The position numbers were made by a program, and so were the translations under genes. From assembly GCA_009746045.1 (NCBI GenBank), contig RPFO01000643.1, forward strand, positions 119,501 through 183,500: a stretch of 64,000 bases of DNA, in the 5' to 3' direction. Under the pieces are notes generated by a model that was given only the letters and a program-made list of their open reading frames with translations, made no database searches and had not been told where the DNA came from. Source of the stretch: Mesostigma viride (taxonomy: Eukaryota > Streptophyta > Mesostigmatophyceae > Mesostigmatales > Mesostigmataceae). Positions within the stretch are counted from its first letter, which is position 1. Every line of letters begins with the position of its first letter. Below, one piece after another: positions 46,729 to 56,900 of the stretch.

Positions 46729-46974
46729 GCAACGAGACGTTTTGTTGGTTTCTTGTGAGCACTCCTACTGTGCTCCTGTTTGACGCGTTGCGACTGTGCG
46801 GCACTCGGCTATTTCCATATCCAGTGTGACCTGGTGCCCGGCCTGCCCTGTCACTGGTCTTAATCCGAGTTGTAGTCGCGTTTGCTGCGTCCCACCTTTT
46901 TTCTGGAGCTATCCTTTCTGCTGCAATTACACTGTACTGGTGTGGTGACTACATACTTTGTGGAGAGCTGAACC

Positions 46975-47880
46975 ATGTCGCGGGCAGCTGCGTCTCGTGA
47001 CCCTGGCGAGCATCCTATGGTGGTGGGTGCCAGAGCCGTACAGCCATCACTCCGGAACGTGACACGTTTTGATCCATGCAACGACTTCGCGGGTTGGGTC
47101 GAGCTTGAGGCAATACTGGAGGCGTCCTGTGATGCCCAAGGGGTGCTGGGGGTGTTAGATGGTAGTGCTGATATGTCCCTGGAGCACGTCAAGGCGGCTG
47201 ACAAGCTACTGCGATCCACCTTGCTGGCTATTCTTAAGGGACAGGCCATCCGCGAGGCCCGCACTGTTGACCCCCCCACTGTAAGCGCCGTCTATAAGCA
47301 TCTAAAGTCTACCATTCGCCAGCCGTATTTGACCGAGTCGTATAAACTGGAAAAGAAGCGTCAACTGTACCGGATTGCCATCATGCAGAATGAGACTGCG
47401 CCGAAGTACTGGTCCCGTGGTATGATGATGAAACAGGACCTAGAGGACGCAGGCGTTATGGTTACCTGGGACGAGTGGAAGGACTGCCTGCTGGCTGGGC
47501 TGTCGACCGCGCACCGCGCGGCCATGGCCGCCCGCCGCACACCTGGCATGACCCTCCAACAGATCCGTGACCTAGTATTTGAGATTGACGACCTGCTGGC
47601 GCCCCGGGATCCTGCCAAACCTACCAACAAGCCCGTGGACCCTGCTACCCACACCGAGGGCGCCGCGTACTCTACCTCCTCCGGGGGTAGTAAGAAGCGG
47701 TGCACCTTCTGCCGTCGGCCTGGACATCTCCAGGAGACCTGTTACCGCAAGTATCCCAACCTCCGGCCGCGTGACAACCAGGACAAGGCCCACCTCACTC
47801 AGGAGGCTGGAGAAGTTCCACCTGGTTTCTGTTTCAACACCATGGCCGCGGTCACTGATGACTTAGCTACCCAGCTGTAA
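46975..47880 (+). CDS. gag: Gag polyprotein of gag-only LTR element (Ty1/copia type)
   Basis: A 301-codon intact frame starts MSRAAASRDPGEHPM. Residues ~25-200 form the helical UBN2-like copia gag region (RNVTRFDPCNDFAGWVELEA; APKYWSRGMMMKQDLEDAGV). A CCHC zinc knuckle, CTFCRRPGHLQETC, lies near residues 243-256, followed by GEVPPGFCFN near the end. Copia gag forms the virus-like particle and binds element RNA through the knuckle. Protease, integrase and RT are absent and the stop is followed directly by 3' non-coding sequence, so this is a gag-only (TR-GAG style) element. The open frame suggests recent activity or selection. Mobilising pol must come from elsewhere. Confidence 0.85.
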   Translation: MSRAAASRDPGEHPMVVGARAVQPSLRNVTRFDPCNDFAGWVELEAILEASCDAQGVLGVLDGSADMSLEHVKAADKLLRSTLLAILKGQAIREARTVDPPTVSAVYKHLKSTIRQPYLTESYKLEKKRQLYRIAIMQNETAPKYWSRGMMMKQDLEDAGVMVTWDEWKDCLLAGLSTAHRAAMAARRTPGMTLQQIRDLVFEIDDLLAPRDPAKPTNKPVDPATHTEGAAYSTSSGGSKKRCTFCRRPGHLQETCYRKYPNLRPRDNQDKAHLTQEAGEVPPGFCFNTMAAVTDDLATQL

Positions 47881-48058
47881 AGTTTTTTATCTCCTCTGTC
47901 CTGCTTGAGTTAATCTGGCAAGTCTGACCTGTGATGGTCTCATGGGCCCCGGGGTGTCCTGTACCCCCTAGTTATAGACTGGCCGTGTCTTCTCTGTGGG
48001 CAAGGGGGTGTGTTTGTTTTATTTTGCCCGTCAGCTTCAGCCATCGACCAAGGGGGTG
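47881..48058 (+). other. Gag 3' flank with two purine tracts
   Basis: CAAGGGGGTGTG occurs twice, at 48,001-48,012 and 48,049-48,060, the second directly before LTR Q. The duplication of the tract may reflect a priming slip. Confidence 0.6.
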
Positions 48059-48757
48059 TGTTAGAATTATATTCTGTCCGATGGCTTTCTTACGCTGAAC
48101 AGTTACGGCCGATTTACAATATATGGCCGAGACGTTTACGCGTGAATGAATCTGTACTAGTGTGACGGAATCTTTTTCAGACGTACCTATATTTTCAGTC
48201 CACTTGGTCAAAGTCCGATGTAGTATAAATCGGCACTCAATATATTTTCCAGCACTGTTTGCTGTCATCCGTAACGTACCGAGCACTGTCCTGCCGGTAC
48301 TGTAGCCGTCGTACAAATTTGCCTGGATCCGCGCTTCGCGCCGACCCCTTTTTTCACTCAGTGCTGCCCTGGAGGCGCAATGTCCTTGTACTTGCATACT
48401 AGTGACCCAACGCATCATGTGTGTTGATGCAAGCCACCCACGTTTTGTGTGGCGGCTGGCCTGCACCCTAACTGTGCCGTAGATTTTTACTAAATCGACG
48501 GCTATAGGGACGGTGTGCTTTTCCACATAATGTTGCTCTGGCAATTTGTCCTGTAAGCCTTGACATGCTAAGCTATGGCAGCTGGCCGCCCCATGGCCGC
48601 AGCCTAGACTATGTTGGATGAATGATTAAACGAATATTACCAATGAATTCGCCTCATTTTTCTCCATAAGTCAAAGGTCTTCAAGTACCGGAACTTTCCT
48701 CCGATAGCCAGCATTTATTGTGCAAGCTAGGAGAAGTTTTTGGCCATTTTCATGACA
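48059..48757 (+). repeat. LTR Q (699 bp), 3' LTR of the chimeric element
   Basis: It starts TGTTAGAATTATATTCTGTC after a GGGGGTG tract and ends TTTTCATGACA, followed by the target duplication TGTGC. Apart from TGT-A---TATATT-T at its start it does not resemble LTR P. No second copy occurs in the window. Confidence 0.65.
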
Positions 48758-49167
48758 TGTGCATCCTTGTCCTTGCGTGCGCGGTGTATGTACATGTGTT
48801 TGCACTCGCCCCTTGCGTGCGCGGTGGATGTACATGTGTGTGCAGCCGCCCCTTGCGTGCATGGTTTATGTACATGTGTGTGCAGTCGCCGGCCCCGTGC
48901 GTGCGCAGTGGATGTACGTGTGTGTGCAGCCGCCCCGTGCGTGCATGGTGTGTGTACGTGTGTGTGCAGCAGCCCCTTGCGTGCGCGGTGTATGTACGTT
49001 TCTGTGCATGCCGGCCCTTGCGTGCATGGTGTATGTACATGTGCTTGCACTGGCCCCTTGCGTGCGCGGTGTATGTACGTGTGTGTGCAGCCGCCCCTTG
49101 CGTGCGCGGTGTATGTACGTGTGTGCGCACTCGCCCCTTGCGTGCGCGGTGTATGTACGTGTGTGTG
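48758..49167 (+). repeat. 40-bp minisatellite, segment 2
   Basis: About ten units, continuous in phase with segment 1 on its left and segment 3 (60,759) on its right once the inserts are removed. Confidence 0.95.
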
Positions 49168-49655
49168 TGTCAAATATCTAGCGATGTTTCTCTACTTTTG
49201 TCACGCATTATGTTATCACGCATTATATGCGGGGAAAATTGACGCCGTCAGCTAGGTGTTTATTTACACGACTTGTTGTTGGGTTTGCATCCCTATTAAT
49301 TGCACCCACAGGTCGTTGACTAGTTTAATATCATATACAATGTTTGAGTGTACTAAAATCCGAATGATGTTGCTCGGAATACAGCAAGCGTTACCTGTCA
49401 GCACCGTTACAGGTGCCGTAATTTACATCGGCTCTCTCCGGATCAGATCAGGTCCGCAGTTTGTGGTGCCGCCCTGGAGGCGATAGGACTTTGAGCCTAT
49501 CAGACCACACACACAATGTACCATGATGTGGACAATAGATTACAGGCTGCAAAGTCGTTATTATCTAGTGTTCTTTCCGTGGTTGTAGAGACGCTAAGCT
49601 GCAGTGCCGTCAGATGTAAATCAACGGTGCATAATGCATTAGCCGCCACTACTTT
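49168..49655 (+). repeat. 5' LTR of gag-only element, first part
   Basis: TGTCAAATATCTAGCGATGT to GCCGCCACTACTTT; identical in order to 60,015-60,502. The last five bases ACTTT are the target duplicated by the inner element. Confidence 0.95.
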
Positions 49656-50354
49656 AGTTAACGCCAAGCGCATTGGCGTGATCCTGATTCGGCATATCTC
49701 TGCGATTCCAGCGGCACCGGAACGAGTTCATTCCGACAAGTATCAAGAAAGTTATGGCGTTCCGACTTCCCGGTCGCGCGCGAGCGCGAGCCGGCTGTTC
49801 TTCTAAGTCGGACGTGAATATTTGCCGACGACATATGGGGTCGACAGTAATTCCTGGGCTGACAGGAATTAGGTGCTGTACCTACGACGGTATTGGATTA
49901 ATACGTCGTACGCAGGAAATAGGAACCTTAACCTGTGGTCTGTTGGTACCGCAGGCTTAGTCCTGGACTTCTAGGTGCAGATGCAATAATCACTGTGGTG
50001 ACTGTACTCTGTGGTCACTGTGCCTGTATGGCAGACCTACTGTATAGGAACTGGGCGCTGTACAGGTAGTGAATACTGTACCGGGGGTGTTATTACTGAG
50101 CAGGCCTCCTAGGCTGCTCAGGACTAGCAAGCACAGTGCACAAGTATATAAACAATAGGCCAGTGCCAAATGGGCATCTCTTGCGAGCCCGCCTCACGTG
50201 TTGCGCCTTGACTTGGCAAGCGCGTGTACAAGCCTCAAGTGTGTGAGCGCTGTAAACATTATCCGATTTAACAAAGCTCCGTTTCCAACCATATTCACAC
50301 ATTGCTGCATTGCAACCATATCCTTCACATTGCGTGTGCTAGGAAAGTTCAACT
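49656..50354 (+). repeat. 5' LTR (699 bp, AG...CT ends)
   Basis: AGTTAACGCCAAGCGCATTG to GGAAAGTTCAACT. It contains TATATAAACAATAGG (50,145-50,159), a good TATA box for element transcription. After the LTR comes CAAATTACAACCAG, which lacks the TGG of common tRNA primer sites, so the primer is unknown. Confidence 0.9.
50143..50152 (+). promoter_or_regulatory. TATA box in LTR
   Basis: AGTATATAAAC lies about 205 bp before the LTR end, consistent with a U3 promoter and R-U5 downstream. The same sequence is in the 3' LTR at 58,266-58,276. Confidence 0.6.
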
Positions 50355-50447
50355 CAAATTACAACCAGTCTCAGCGGAACGGCCAGGAGGGTCGTTGCCG
50401 GTTGCGGTGTGCAGCGTTGACGACGAGAGGAGCTCGTCCGGTGGTGA

Positions 50448-51368
50448 ATGGTGCAGGAGGAACAAAGGCAGCAGGATTTCCGGTTTCGGCAGTCTGCTGG
50501 GGGTTCGATTTCTCCTGAATTACGCCGTGTCGTTCGGGATCTATCTTCATTGCTTGCAGATCGTCCGCCTGTAAATCGCAGCTTCGTGCAATTCGTCGAC
50601 GACCAGGTCGAAGACTGGGAGCGAATTCTGCGACACGTACAAACCATCGTCATTCCGGAGCACCGGAGCATCGACGACCTTGAGCAGGAGCTTCACGGGT
50701 TGGTCGGCATCCAGACGGTGATTACTGCAGTAGCAGAGCGAGTGCGGACGGAGTTGGCGGCAAGGCGAGGCGAGGTTGCGGAAGCAGCTGGCGCAGGGCG
50801 ACACGAGTTTGTACCGACAGTAGCGGGCGCGGGAGTACCACGTGCTTTCGCAGGCGGCATCGGCGACGAGGGTGTTGCAGCGGGGCCAGTTAGGCGTGAA
50901 CGACGCGGAGCGGAGCATCACAGGCGGCTTGCAGAGGTCGGGGCGACAGCGGAAGCCATCGCCGGAGGACAGCGCGCGACAAGAGTCGGCAGGTTTCCAG
51001 AGCGAGTAAGAGTTCCTTTTCAGGAGCTGCCCCCGCCCCTTCGCGTTCGTGTGACGCGTTGGGAGGAGTTTGCACCTCTTGGGTACGATAGTGACCTTGA
51101 GGTAGGAGCAGGGGGTGTCGCTGGGCTAGGCGACGAGACGCTTGGCGACCACGAGGTGCCAACGTACAATCCGCGAGGTACCAACGACGGGTTATCACCT
51201 GTCTACTTTACCAACGGTGACGATTCAGTCATCGCGGGCCGACAGCGGGTCGACGACGGCGCAGCAGGTAGCAGGGTACCAGAGCTGATTGTGGTGAGCG
51301 ACAGCGACGACGACAGCGACAAGGAGAACCAGGACGCGCCTGGGGCCAGCCGTGGTGGTCTTGCCTGA
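50448..51368 (+). CDS. Extra ORF before gag, with a C-terminal SUMO-interaction-like motif
   Basis: 306 codons from ATG (MVQEEQRQQDFRFRQSAGG). The N-terminal ~110 residues are helical (ISPELRRVVRDLSSLLADRP; VEDWERILRHVQTIVIPEHR; LEQELHGLVGIQTVITAVAE). The middle is Arg/Gly/Ala-rich. The C terminus reads PELIVVSDSDDDSDKEN: four hydrophobic residues followed by an acidic serine stretch, the pattern of SUMO-interacting motifs. No catalytic motif or zinc knuckle. It ends 102 bp before gag, in another frame. Standard copia elements lack such an ORF. It might steer integration or modulate host factors through SUMO; that is speculation. The long undisturbed frame supports real coding. Confidence 0.7.
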   Translation: MVQEEQRQQDFRFRQSAGGSISPELRRVVRDLSSLLADRPPVNRSFVQFVDDQVEDWERILRHVQTIVIPEHRSIDDLEQELHGLVGIQTVITAVAERVRTELAARRGEVAEAAGAGRHEFVPTVAGAGVPRAFAGGIGDEGVAAGPVRRERRGAEHHRRLAEVGATAEAIAGGQRATRVGRFPERVRVPFQELPPPLRVRVTRWEEFAPLGYDSDLEVGAGGVAGLGDETLGDHEVPTYNPRGTNDGLSPVYFTNGDDSVIAGRQRVDDGAAGSRVPELIVVSDSDDDSDKENQDAPGASRGGLA

Positions 51369-51470
51369 GTGGTAACACTTGGCACTTTCCTTTCTTGTTC
51401 AGTAGCTTATATTGCTTTAATTGCTGCGTGGCCACTTGGCTGGCTGTAGCAGATCTGAACAGAGGCCATC

Positions 51471-52649
51471 ATGGAGGATGGAGCTATCAACCAACCAGCG
51501 GGCTTCATGGGCTTTGGACGGCGCGGCGCTGGGATGGATGGACGAGATGGACGCGGTGGACGCGATGGACGCGGGGACGGCCAGGCGCTGGGAGACCAGG
51601 CTGAAGTGCCAGGTAATCAGAGCCAAGGATCGCAGGGCGGGCAGCACGCGCCAGCCGCAGATCAAGCGGCGCCTAAGCGACCAACTGTTGCTGAGGGGTA
51701 CGCGGTGCTAGGCCAGTTTCAGTCCATCAAGGACAATTGGCAGCCCCGGGATGCTGAGAGGATGTTAGAGGACATGAACTTGTACACGGAGATATACAAC
51801 GGTGACAAGCTTCGCATCCTAGCGTCTAGTGCCTACATACGGCAGTCGGCAAGGCGGCTGTTCAAGTTTGTTCGGGAGCGACACGCGGCGGGGGACACCT
51901 GGACGGCGTTTATGACGCGACTCAGGTCGTTCCTGAGTGACAAGAGGACCATAGATGGGTCCCACCTGAAGCAAGAATACCTGGACTACAAGCCCATCAA
52001 GGGGCAACTAGTGGTCCACGCCTTTGAAGACTTCGTCAAGCTGAGGGAGGACGCCATGGCCAAGGGCTTCTTCGTCGCAGATCGGATGGCCATGGGCGAC
52101 TTTCTCAAGTCGCTGCAGCTGGATCCGGTCACCATGGATAATGTGACCATCCACATGCGACAGGTCCATGGCTGGGCAGCCATGACGGACCAGTTGTATG
52201 AGTGTTTCAGCGGCAAGTACGTGGGTGGCAAGCGCCCTCGTCAGGGTGATGAGGAGGCCACTGAACCCACGGTTAAGTCCATGAGGGGATCGGGCCACGG
52301 GGGCCCAGCGCCCTCGAGAGGGCCTGAGACCTCTTCAAGGGGTCGAGGAAGGTCCAGGAGGGGGCGTGACAGAAGGGCTGGACGGGGGACCCCGCCGAAG
52401 TCGGGACATCCACAGTCCCAGTTTGACTTCAAGAGGGTGGGTGGTCCTCCCAAGGCTGGGCCCAGCAGTGGGACCTCACGGGACATCAGTCAGGTGGAAT
52501 GTTATTTCTGCCAGGGGAAGGGTCACTTCAGGAATGAGTGTCCCTCGTACCTTAGGCAGGAAGGTCAGAGCAAGCCAGCCCAGGGTGGCAGCAAGGACAA
52601 GGCTGGTCCATCCCAGGACAAGGGCAAGGGCAAGGCTGCTGATCATTGA
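51471..52649 (+). CDS. gag: Gag polyprotein of the autonomous LTR element
   Basis: 392 codons from ATG (MEDGAINQPAGFMGFGRRGA). After an RGD/RG-rich N terminus, a helical capsid-like region spans residues ~75-260 (WQPRDAERMLEDMNLYTEIY; TWTAFMTRLRSFLSDKRTID; HAFEDFVKLREDAMAKGFFV). An Arg/Gly-rich stretch and one CCHC knuckle, CYFCQGKGHFRNEC (near residues 344-357), follow, with a Lys-rich C terminus (KGKGKAADH). It forms the particle and binds element RNA. The UGA stop at 52,647 is followed by C and then by an open frame in the same phase leading into pol, suggesting stop readthrough as in some retroviruses. Confidence 0.9.
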   Translation: MEDGAINQPAGFMGFGRRGAGMDGRDGRGGRDGRGDGQALGDQAEVPGNQSQGSQGGQHAPAADQAAPKRPTVAEGYAVLGQFQSIKDNWQPRDAERMLEDMNLYTEIYNGDKLRILASSAYIRQSARRLFKFVRERHAAGDTWTAFMTRLRSFLSDKRTIDGSHLKQEYLDYKPIKGQLVVHAFEDFVKLREDAMAKGFFVADRMAMGDFLKSLQLDPVTMDNVTIHMRQVHGWAAMTDQLYECFSGKYVGGKRPRQGDEEATEPTVKSMRGSGHGGPAPSRGPETSSRGRGRSRRGRDRRAGRGTPPKSGHPQSQFDFKRVGGPPKAGPSSGTSRDISQVECYFCQGKGHFRNECPSYLRQEGQSKPAQGGSKDKAGPSQDKGKGKAADH

Positions 52650-53201
52650 CTTGAGCCTGCACACATCCCTGAACCCTGGAGGGTGCCCCCAGGGGTGTGT
52701 AATGTAGCTGCTAGTGACGGCAGTGAGGGGCAGCCCCATGCTCTAGTGAAAGAGCCTATTGGACACGATGGGGCAAGCTTGGTTACCACAGAGAGTATGC
52801 CAGCTGTAGCTGCAGTGGTTACTCGCCAACGTGCCCGCCATGGCGGTGCTGAGCCTGAGGTAGGACCTGGTGATGTGGACCCAGGTGGATCTCAGAAGCA
52901 TTCTGACCGTGCAGGACTGGCACAGGATGGTCAGGATGAGGATAGGGCTGGAGACAGTCTGACAGGCACGACCCTGGTGCCTCCTGTACATAAGGGATCT
53001 GTACATACCTTGAGTGCTAATAATGACAATAAAAGGTTTTCTCTCTTGTATGACATTGCCTCAAGGTTGCATACCATGTTTGGCCATGCAGCTCAGTCTT
53101 TGCAAGTTGCTAGACGGCTGGGAGGAAGTGAGTTGTACTCCATCTGCCAACAGGTTGCTCAAGCTTGCAAGTGCAGGCTAGTTGCTAGAAAGCCCACATT
53201 C
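52650..53201 (+). CDS. pol: N-terminal pol (integrase zinc-binding region), up to the insert
   Basis: The frame is the same as gag (no other stop from 52,650). It encodes a Gly/Asp-rich linker with no DSGA protease motif, then the integrase HHCC-like region: LHTMFGH (two histidines) and CKCRLVARKP near 53,165-53,195. The first in-frame ATG comes later and there is no obvious independent start, so expression by readthrough from gag is the likely route. The frame runs on into the inserted element and stops at 53,291. The canonical copia protease position between gag and integrase is empty. Confidence 0.75.
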
Positions 53202-53982
53202 CAATTCGTTCAAGTGGCCCGCCGGAGCGGCTGTACAATTTTTCCCAGTGAGCGCGCTGCCAAGTGTACAAGTTTGTGGGCAAATTTTTAGGTGCCCCGT
53301 CACTTCGAGGTACTAAAAATTAGGCTACGGTACGAATTCAGCGAATTTCAGCGAATTTTCAGTCGAACCAAAGGAAGTGACGCCAACTACCAAAAAGTTT
53401 CCGTTACGAATTTTCAGCCCAACACTCGCGCAAAATGAAGTGACGGCAACTACCAAAAAGTTTCCGTTACGAATTTTCACTCCCACACGTTTGCACAAGA
53501 GGAAGTGACGGCAACTACCAAACAGTTTCCGTTACGAATTTTCAGTCCCACACTTCGCGCAAATTTTAGTAGGGCTGCACGCAAGCTACCTTTCAAAATT
53601 TTGCGCTAGTATGGAACGCATTTCATTCGTCTGGAGGAACGCTGCCCGCCAACTACCCCCGTTCAGAATGTTCCGCCGAAATTTACTTGAGATTTGGAAA
53701 TCTGAACGTGCGCGCAAATTTTAGTAGGGCTGCACGCAAGCTACCTTTCAAAATTTTGCGCAAGTATGGAACGCAATTCATTCGTCCGGAGGAATGCTGC
53801 TCGTCAACTGCCCCCGTTCAGAAAGTTGCGCCGAACTTTACTTGAGATTTGGAAATCTGAACGTGCGGTTGGAGTTTCGCGGGGAAACCCAAGTTCCCTA
53901 GTAATTCACCAATGACGCGCTTCGAACACTTGTCCGCTAAAACCTAAGCAGCCGCTCCGGCTGGCCACTTAAACGAAACTTG
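53202..53982 (+). mobile_element. 781-bp inverted-repeat element (MITE-like), copy 1, inside pol
   Basis: The termini CAATTCGTTCAAGTGGCC and, reversed, CAAGTTTCGTTTAAGTGGCC continue into a shared GCCGGAGCGGCTG, about 32 bp of imperfect inverted repeat. The interior has three copies of a 60-70-bp repeat (AACGGAAACTTTTTGGTAGT on minus) and two copies of a ~165-bp repeat (TAGTAGGGCTGCACGCAAGC, 53,566 and 53,720). The second copy, inverted, is at 61,481-62,257. No coding capacity. Precise borders and target duplication are not certain; AT lies on both sides in both copies if the borders are moved slightly. Confidence 0.85.
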
Positions 53983-56900
53983 ATGAAGCAGTCTCATGCC
54001 AGGACTCCTATTTTGCAGCCAGGCCATGTGCAGGTAGATATTCAGAGAATCAGGGGTTTGAAGCTGCTGGTGGCAGTGGACAGATATACCAAGTACAAGA
54101 CCCTAGAGATCCTGCCTGACATGGAGAAGCTTACATTGATTGCTGCTCTGAAGTTGACAAGGAGCAGGTACCCTGGGTTGGAGTTGTTGCAGTGTGACAT
54201 TCAGTTTGAGTGCTGTGAGAACCTGCCAGAGTTTCCAGAGTTGCTGATTACACCCAGGGAGAGCCACGGCCAGCAAGGGGTGGTGGAGAGAGCCATCCAA
54301 GAGATCAAGACTGTGCTGCTGGTGGAGAGGATTCCAAGGACGTCATCTGCCATTGTGACATCTGCATGGCTACGTTCTGTGGAGGACAGGCTGAACCTGA
54401 GGACTCCCATGTTCTTTGGTGACATTGCCATCAATCCTCTTATGCTGCATACCAGGATGCTGCCAGCTGATGCTGAGCAGGCATGGAAGGAGAAGCTAGA
54501 GGCCAAGTTCCTCAAGCTGAGGCAGAAAGACAAGGGCTGGAGTGTCCTAGAACCTAACGTTGGACAACAGGTTGTTGTGTGGAAGGAACCAAGCTTTCCA
54601 GGGAAACGTGGCAGCTGGCATGATGGGGTGGTGACCCGAGTAGAAGCCGCTGGCCATAAGTGCTGGGTGGCCATTGATGGCTCCCAAGCAGTGCACCGTC
54701 TGTCCTGGTCAAAGATCCGTCCCCGGGGAGGTAATCAAGGAGACCTCTTCCAGGTGCCCGCTGGTGTACAAGGCGGGGGTGACGTGGAGCTTCCTGATCA
54801 GGGTGCTACAGCTGTATCGAGCCCTCAGGGTGACCCTGGCCCGGCCCCTGGGGTACCTTCACATACGGTGGTTGGGCAAGCAGGCGGACAGGCTGCACCT
54901 CCGGAACGGCCCGACACCAGGCCTAGGGGTGTGCGTCTATCAGATATTGTACAGGCTTTGCAAAGAGCCAAGAAGGAGCCTAAGGTGTCCAAGCTTGTCC
55001 AGTTGGATGAACCTGAGGTAGCTGCCATGGAGATAGATACCAATGCACAGGTTTCTGTCATGGGACCTCAGCATACAGGAGAACTGCTGGTCGGAGAACC
55101 AAGTTGCCCCTGGGTGTCTGATTTCAGTGGTAGGACGCATCTAAGGGTGTTGGGAGAGGTTACTGCCCCTGTCATGGGTGTGGATGTGACCTTCCTTGTC
55201 CTAGAGGACTATGATGGCCCTGTGATTTTGGGTCAGAATTTTCTGGGCAATCCTGGGATTTCTATCAGAGCTACAGCTCTGAGAAGAGATGGCTGGGGGA
55301 TGATTCCCCTAGAAAATTTCAGGACAACATTTCCAGTCAGGTGCAGGGCCAAGCCGGTCAAGGGTGTAAAATGGGATGAAGGGGAGGTGCCCCCAGCGGC
55401 CAGTTTGGTGATTCCAGCTGTGTTGCACCCCAGCAGTATTGGCATAACTCACAGGAGCCTTGCTGCACACTCTCCTTTGACATATGACCAGCTGGTCCAA
55501 GAGATGAGCTCGCCTACTTTGTTTGAGGCTTGGAAGCTCGCCTTCTCCAAGGCATTGGAGGAGTGGTTGCAGTTTGAGTGTGCTGCACCAACAGACAGAC
55601 GTCCCCCAGCATCAAGGAAGCTTGCTTTGAGATTTGTGCTGAAGAGGAAGGTTGTGGATGAGGTATCAGTGCCCCATGTCAGGCCTGTCCTGAATGAGTA
55701 TCACGGCACGGGGAGTCTGCCAGGAGAGGAGCTATACACGCCAGGGATGCTACACGACACATGGAGAATTTTGCTATGTCTCTACGTGGGGTTGCTGAAC
55801 AGGGGAGCAGCTATGTCATCAGTGCTGCTGGACTTCAAGAGGGCATTTTTAAAATCTGATCCAGAAGTGGCCAGGAGGGTGTGGAAGCAGGATGAGCCTT
55901 ACTGTGTTGAGGTGCCTGCCATCTGGAAGCTGGAGCTGCATCAACAATTCCTGGTTATTCTGAAGGGCCTGGAAGGACTCAGGTCGAGCCCAATCATCTG
56001 GAGACTCACGCTGCAGGAAGCTCTGATCAGTGAGTGTGGCTTGAGAGTGTCTTCAGTTGATCCCTGTTTGCTGCTGGCCCAATGGGAGGGTCTGCCAGTG
56101 TATGCTAGTTTGCATGGAGATGATCTGCATTTGCTAGCCCCCACGACCTGGCTGAAGAAGTTTATTCCTGTCATCAGTGGCAAGTTTTCACTGGGCAAGG
56201 AGCTGTGGCAGGAGCCCAACAAGCCTGTAGTGTTCTGTGGAATGCAGGCTACCCTGTTCAGGAGGGACGGGGAGTGGAGTATCAGGCTTCAGGCTGGAGG
56301 AGATTATAAACAGACCATTGTGAAGGCCTTGCCAGAGAAGATCACCCAGGCTGCAGGACCTGAGTTGAGAGGCATGTGGGCCTGGTTTGCCAGCATCTGT
56401 GGTCCGTCTTTGATGGTCCATAGCAGAATGCCTGATGAGGTGCTTGAGGATGAGAAGCCTCGAGTCATAGCCCGGTTGGTGGAGAGTACCCCTGATCTGA
56501 TTTTGTCTGGGATTGACTTTACCCAGCCTATCACCTTGGAGATCTTTGTTGACAGTTCCATGGATGCTCGCCAGGTTACCAAGGTCAGGGGGAGATCTGC
56601 TGCTCTGTTTGCTTTTTATCAGAGCAGGGCAAGTTTGTTCAGCTGGTACAGCAGACTGCAGAAGAGGGTCTGTATCAGTTCAGATGTGGCAGAATGCAGG
56701 GCCATATGCGAGGGGATCCAGTCCAGCCTGTACATAAAGGAGTTAATGCTGGAGCTGGCTTCAGTTACCCCTTGGACCTTGCAGATGGAGACGTTGTTGC
56801 TAACAGACAGCATGGGTATGGTCCAGTTTGTTCACAAGCAGCTGGCCAGAAGCCGGGACCTGGATTATTTGTTGCTGAAGGAGTTGGCCAGTTTGGTTGA

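Larger units (their letters stand above)
44316..48757 (+). mobile_element. Chimeric gag-only LTR retrotransposon with three LTRs
   Basis: The insertion is bounded by TGTGC (44,311-44,315 and 48,758-48,762). Removing it restores a normal minisatellite unit (TGTACATGTGTGTGC + ATCCTTGTCC). Order: LTR P (44,316-44,962), 771-bp non-coding interior, LTR P again (45,734-46,380), leader with small ORF, gag (46,975-47,880), purine tract, and a different LTR Q (48,059-48,757). The outer ends TGTCA...TGACA fit one integration. No pol is present, so movement needs proteins from elsewhere. Confidence 0.7.
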
